Made by a program: the position numbers and the translations under genes
Shown: positions 61,056 to 64,000 of the stretch, piece by piece
Layout: each line of letters opens with the position of its first letter
How positions within the stretch are numbered: position 1 is the first letter of the stretch
The notes under the pieces: generated by a model
Databases searched by the model: none
What the model was told of the DNA's origin: nothing
The model's input: the letters and a program-made list of their open reading frames with translations, nothing else
Source of the DNA: Actinopolymorpha alba DSM 45243
GTDB lineage: Bacteria > Actinomycetota > Actinomycetes > Propionibacteriales > Actinopolymorphaceae
Assembly: GCF_000373925.1 (NCBI RefSeq)
Contig: NZ_KB892768.1
Location: forward strand, 1-64,000
DNA length: 64,000 nucleotides
Direction of reading: 5' to 3'

Positions 61056-61100
61056 GCGGGAGCTCGCCTGCCCTACTGGACGAGGGCGGCGAGCTCCCGC
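61056..61100. terminator. stem-loop after the pirin gene
   Basis: GCGGGAGCTCGCC (61056-61068) pairs perfectly with GGCGAGCTCCCGC (61088-61100), with inner CCCT/AGGG pairs. It lies between convergent genes and is 12 bases after the pirin stop. Confidence 0.8.
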
Positions 61101-61130
61101 AACTCCGCTCGTACGCCGAAGCCGAGAAAC

Positions 61131-61529
61131 CTATGACAACTCGGAAGGCGTACCGGGCCGCACATCCTGCGGTGGAAGCCAGTGGGTGCTGTAGTCGCGT
61201 TCGATGTTCGCGGCGCCTGACTTGCTGAAACGGAGGGGGCGACGCGGCTTCGTCCAGCTGACGTATGCCGTCTGGCTTGGTCGCAGCCCGCGACTTCGAG
61301 CCCATTGGTGGAAGACTCGCATCGCGGTGCTGATCTTGGGCAGGCTCGCCTCCACCACCTGCTCGAGGAAGGCGACGCGCCCTCGCCGCCACTCCTCGAC
61401 GTCCGCAGGCCCCAGCCAACCAGTCGCGAGCAACGCGTCGACCGCCGTCACGTAGCCGCTCCGCGACAGCGCCGCTTCGCCTGCCGCGGCGATCTTCTTG
61501 TGCAGCTTCGCTGCGTTCCGCGGGTCCAT
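61131..61529 (-). CDS. hypothetical protein
   Basis: A 132-residue protein I do not recognise. ATG 61529 follows GAAGGAG at good spacing, and codon use looks like that of its neighbours, so it is probably real. The N-terminal half is helical (K-L-H-K-K-I-A-A-A-G-E-A-A-L); the C-terminal half has W-A-R-S-R-G-L-R-P-S-Q-T-A-Y-V-S-W-T-K-P-R-R-P-L-R-F-S-K-S-G, basic and Trp/Arg-rich, which suggests nucleic-acid binding. No signal peptide or TM segment. Ends convergent with the pirin gene and lies downstream of the LarA-like operon. Confidence 0.65.
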   Translation of the reverse strand: MDPRNAAKLHKKIAAAGEAALSRSGYVTAVDALLATGWLGPADVEEWRRGRVAFLEQVVEASLPKISTAMRVFHQWARSRGLRPSQTAYVSWTKPRRPLRFSKSGAANIERDYSTHWLPPQDVRPGTPSELS

Positions 61530-61591
61530 CGATCTCCTTCCGCCAAGGCTCGCCCCAATCAAGACGGAGCGCGCCGACACCTGAAGGCGAG

Positions 61592-62893
61592 TCAGGACCT
61601 GAGACGGAACAGAATCTCTCCGGCGTTCGGTACGACGAGCGTGTCAGGATCGCGGGCCCATTCGTCGGGGTCGATGCTCGCCGGGTCGCGGTAGGCCAGG
61701 CCCAGCGCCCGCGTCCGGGCCTCGTCCATCCCGGTCGCCAGCGTCACGGTGACCCGGCAGCGCTCCTCCCCAAGCACCGGGTCATACGTACCTCCGCCCC
61801 GCAGGTGGGTCGAGTGGGCGAGAACCGAGCGCGAGACGTCCCCGAACCGCTCCCACTGGCCGGTGAAGTAATCGCGGCAGTGGTAGCCGATCTTCTCGAT
61901 CTCCGCGCCGTGCGTCCGGCTGACCTCGGTGACCTGCGGCGCGTACAGCACAACCTCGCCGCCGTCGGCGACCACCGGCTCGACCTTGAACATCCCCTTC
62001 GCCGCGGTCCACAGCTCGTCGTACCGGCCAGCCACCAGCGAGAGCACCCGGCGGACCGGGCGGTCGAGGTAGCGCACGTGGGTCTGCGCCGAGACCCCTG
62101 CCGACGCGGCCCACGCCTCCTCGGGCGTCCCGAACGCCAACGAATGCAGGCCGGTGCTCATCGTCGCGTTCGGCTCCTCGTTGAGCCGCTCATGAGATCC
62201 CGACGCCACGACGGCCGCAAGACACAACCGCTCGGACGGGATCAGGCTCGCCGCCCGGTCGATCACCGCGCGTACCGGCGTCACTCCCGGGGTCCCGATG
62301 ATCTCGGCGTTCGTGATCAACGCGCCCAGCCAGTGCGACAGGTCGATGACCTCGCGGCCCGCGACCCCGGGGAAGAAGTACTTGTTGCCGCCGGAGAAGC
62401 CCACCACCTCGTGCGGGAAGACCGGCCCCACGACGAGCACAACATCGTGATCGACGACGTGCCGGTTGACCCGCACCACGACCGGCTCGTCGAACCTCCC
62501 CTCCGAAAGCTCGGCCACGTCTGGTGCGGGGATCTCCCCGACCACCGTGAGCGCCTCCGGGACCCACCACTCATGGTTGACCACCGTGGTGCCGGGATAG
62601 GTCTCCGCCAGCCGGCCCGGACGGTAGCCGAGGTGGGTGGCCAGCTGTGTCTCGTCCATCGGCGCGTGGGTGCCGAGCGCGATGAGCACGGTGAGCCGGC
62701 TGACCCGGCCGTGCACCGCCCCGTGTACGGCGCCCAAGAGGAGCGGCAGTGGGCAGGTGCGCGTGGAGTCAGGAACGACGACGCACAGGCTGCGCCCCTC
62801 CAACGGCACCGAACGCAAGGCATCGTTGACGAAGCGCCGCGCCTCCTCCGGCATCACGTCCTGACCCGGACCGCCCACCTGCTGCACTGCCAC
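61592..62893 (-). CDS. LarA-like nickel-pincer racemase/epimerase family protein
   Basis: A 433-residue LarA-domain (DUF2088) protein. P-D-S-T-R near residue 42, L-G-T-H-A-P-M, and P-H-E-V-V-G-F-S-G-G-N-K-Y-F-F-P-G-V contain the His and the Lys that in LarA attach the nickel-pincer nucleotide; all are kept. The LarA family includes enzymes that racemise or epimerise many 2-hydroxyacids and sugar acids. Its place beside a sugar TIM-barrel and a Gfo/Idh/MocA gene suggests an uronate or aldonate path rather than lactate. LarB, LarC and LarE are not in this window. Confidence 0.87.
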   Translation of the reverse strand: MAVQQVGGPGQDVMPEEARRFVNDALRSVPLEGRSLCVVVPDSTRTCPLPLLLGAVHGAVHGRVSRLTVLIALGTHAPMDETQLATHLGYRPGRLAETYPGTTVVNHEWWVPEALTVVGEIPAPDVAELSEGRFDEPVVVRVNRHVVDHDVVLVVGPVFPHEVVGFSGGNKYFFPGVAGREVIDLSHWLGALITNAEIIGTPGVTPVRAVIDRAASLIPSERLCLAAVVASGSHERLNEEPNATMSTGLHSLAFGTPEEAWAASAGVSAQTHVRYLDRPVRRVLSLVAGRYDELWTAAKGMFKVEPVVADGGEVVLYAPQVTEVSRTHGAEIEKIGYHCRDYFTGQWERFGDVSRSVLAHSTHLRGGGTYDPVLGEERCRVTVTLATGMDEARTRALGLAYRDPASIDPDEWARDPDTLVVPNAGEILFRLRS

Positions 62894-62905
62894 GACTCAC
62901 CCACT

Positions 62906-63748
62906 TCAGTCGCTGATCTCACGGAGATACGCGAGATTGTCCCGCACCCGCTCCTCGAGCGGGACCTCGGTCGAGAAATCCTCCACCGACACCCACCCGT
63001 CGTACCCGTGTTCCTTGAGCGCCGCGAAGAGCGCGGGCAGATTACCGACGCCGTGCCGCATCGGCGCCCACTCCCAGCTCCAGTCGGTACGGTTGGCGCC
63101 CTCGACCGGCTTCGCCACCGGCGCGGCGTTCTTGACGTGGACGTGGGCCAGGTGGTCACCGAGGATCTGCAGGCTCCACGGGTCGTACTCATAGCCCTCG
63201 CGCAGCATGTTGCCGACGTCGTGGATGACGCCGACGTGTGCCGGGTCGAAGCCCTCGACGAACCTCGCCGCCGCCGAGGCGCTGGAGGTCAGCGACTGGT
63301 GGTGGAGCTCGATCAACGCCTTCACGCCGTACTGCTGGGAGAGTTCGGCGATCGTGCGGTACTCCTTACGGCGTTGCTCGAACGCCGCGTTGTAGCCCTC
63401 CGGCCCGGGCTTCCCGACCGGCACCCGCATCTGCGTCACCCCGAGCGCGGCGGCACCACGCATCAGGCGTTCGACGTCCGCCACCTCATCGCACCGGGCG
63501 TACGCGCCGATCGAGGGGATGCCGAGGCCGGCCTGCTTGGTGATCTCCTTGATCCGGGGTACGTCGTCCTCGAACGACGACAGCGGCCAGGTGCACTTGT
63601 TGCCCTGCCAGAAGCCGCTCGCACCCGACGGCGGCTGCTGGTCGACGACCCGCCACTCGACGCCGTCCCAGCCCTGTTCGGAGAGCTTGGTGACCGCCTC
63701 CTCCGGCGTCCACTCGGGCAGGCTCGCGGTGAAGACGGCGAACTTCAT
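62906..63748 (-). CDS. sugar phosphate isomerase/epimerase (xylose-isomerase-like TIM barrel)
   Basis: A 280-residue AP-endonuclease-2 superfamily TIM barrel: W-D-G-V-E-W-R, S-I-G-A-Y-A-R, E-L-H-H-Q-S, V-I-H-D-V-G-N, H-V-H-V-K-N and V-S-V-E-D-F at the strands give the usual Glu/Asp/His metal site. Acts on a sugar or inositol derivative. ATG 63748 overlaps the upstream Gfo/Idh/MocA stop by four bases (ATGA); the LarA-like gene starts 12 bases after its stop. Clearly one operon. Confidence 0.9.
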   Translation of the reverse strand: MKFAVFTASLPEWTPEEAVTKLSEQGWDGVEWRVVDQQPPSGASGFWQGNKCTWPLSSFEDDVPRIKEITKQAGLGIPSIGAYARCDEVADVERLMRGAAALGVTQMRVPVGKPGPEGYNAAFEQRRKEYRTIAELSQQYGVKALIELHHQSLTSSASAAARFVEGFDPAHVGVIHDVGNMLREGYEYDPWSLQILGDHLAHVHVKNAAPVAKPVEGANRTDWSWEWAPMRHGVGNLPALFAALKEHGYDGWVSVEDFSTEVPLEERVRDNLAYLREISD

Positions 63749-64000
63749 GAGGTCAGCTCCTTGATCTTCACCGGGGCCTGCCGGCGCGCGGACTCGTAGA
63801 TGCCGCGGATGAGCGCGAGCGTCTGCGTCGCGTCCGCGACGGTGACCAGCGGCGGGCGCCCCTCGTCGACGGCGTTGAGGAAGTCCACGAACTGCGTCGT
63901 GTGGGAGGTGGCGCTGATCCCGGCCACCTTCGGGCCGGTGTCCTCCTTCTCCTCGGCGTGGCCGCTCGCGGCGAGGACCGCCTCGGCCTGGTTGGCCTGC
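63745..64000 (-). CDS. Gfo/Idh/MocA-family oxidoreductase (3' part only)
   Basis: The window edge cuts this gene; only the last ~84 codons are seen. They read as the C-terminal end of a Gfo/Idh/MocA dehydrogenase (F-V-D-F-L-N-A-V-D-E-G-R-P-P-L-V-T-V-A-D-A, then L-A-L-I-R-G-I-Y-E-S-A). The cofactor and catalytic residues lie outside. It overlaps the TIM-barrel gene start and heads the operon with the LarA-like protein. Confidence 0.8.
   Translation of the reverse strand, partial: QANQAEAVLAASGHAEEKEDTGPKVAGISATSHTTQFVDFLNAVDEGRPPLVTVADATQTLALIRGIYESARRQAPVKIKELTS

Overview
High-GC actinobacterial chromosome, roughly 70% G+C by eye. Many genes start with GTG, Shine-Dalgarno sequences are strong, and neighbouring genes often overlap by 1 or 4 bases. 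The argCJBDF-R-GH order, a DUF222/13E12 HNH gene, an RNase H-phosphatase fusion and the infC-rpmI-rplT layout all point to Actinomycetia. A relative of Actinopolymorpha, Kribbella or Nocardioides is my guess, not something shown here. Most of the window is housekeeping or ordinary metabolism. No prophage, CRISPR array, defence island or tRNA gene was seen.

Layout. 1-2.6 kb: an SDR gene divergent from an AraC-type regulator, then an IS3-family transposase remnant. 2.6-13.7 kb (all minus strand): argC, argJ, argB, argD, argF, argR, argG, argH, a 3-methyladenine glycosylase and tyrS, i.e. the whole path from N-acetylglutamate to arginine with its repressor. 13.7-20.4 kb (minus): a Dpp-type ABC importer (Tat lipoprotein, two permeases, one fused double ATPase) with a LacI-type operator-like palindrome upstream, so sugar uptake is as likely as peptide uptake. 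21-26.8 kb: alpha/beta hydrolase, M50-like membrane protease, two SDRs, a Nudix protein and an unusual metallo-beta-lactamase/Rieske fusion. 26.9-33.1 kb (minus): translation genes infC-rpmI-rplT, a SpoU rRNA methylase and pheST. 33.4-46.4 kb: LpqC-like esterase, P-loop kinase, class III CoA-transferase, multicopper oxidase, galU, TauE-like permease, NAD-binding reductase, RNase P RNA, an RNB-domain RNase, an ArsB-like permease and a Usp protein. 46.5-51.4 kb: DUF222-HNH gene, RNase H/phosphatase, zinc-ribbon coiled-coil protein and a Nif3-like protein. 51.5-57.4 kb: a GT39 and a GT2-GtrA glycosyltransferase divergent from a two-component system. 57.4-64 kb: CE15-like esterase, MarR/pirin pair, and a Gfo/Idh/MocA - TIM-barrel - LarA-like operon cut by the window edge.

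The least explained signals are non-coding. A family of 26-32 bp palindromes (core AATGAYCACG, 4-base loop, CGTGRTCATT) occurs seven times at five loci, twice as inverted doublets. It supplies the stop codon of two genes. A second repeat family (GTCTCACAT.GTGTACACC) shares an inner module with the first. Two probable non-canonical start codons stand out: ATC for infC, and CTG inside a CTGA stop/start overlap for the zinc-ribbon gene.
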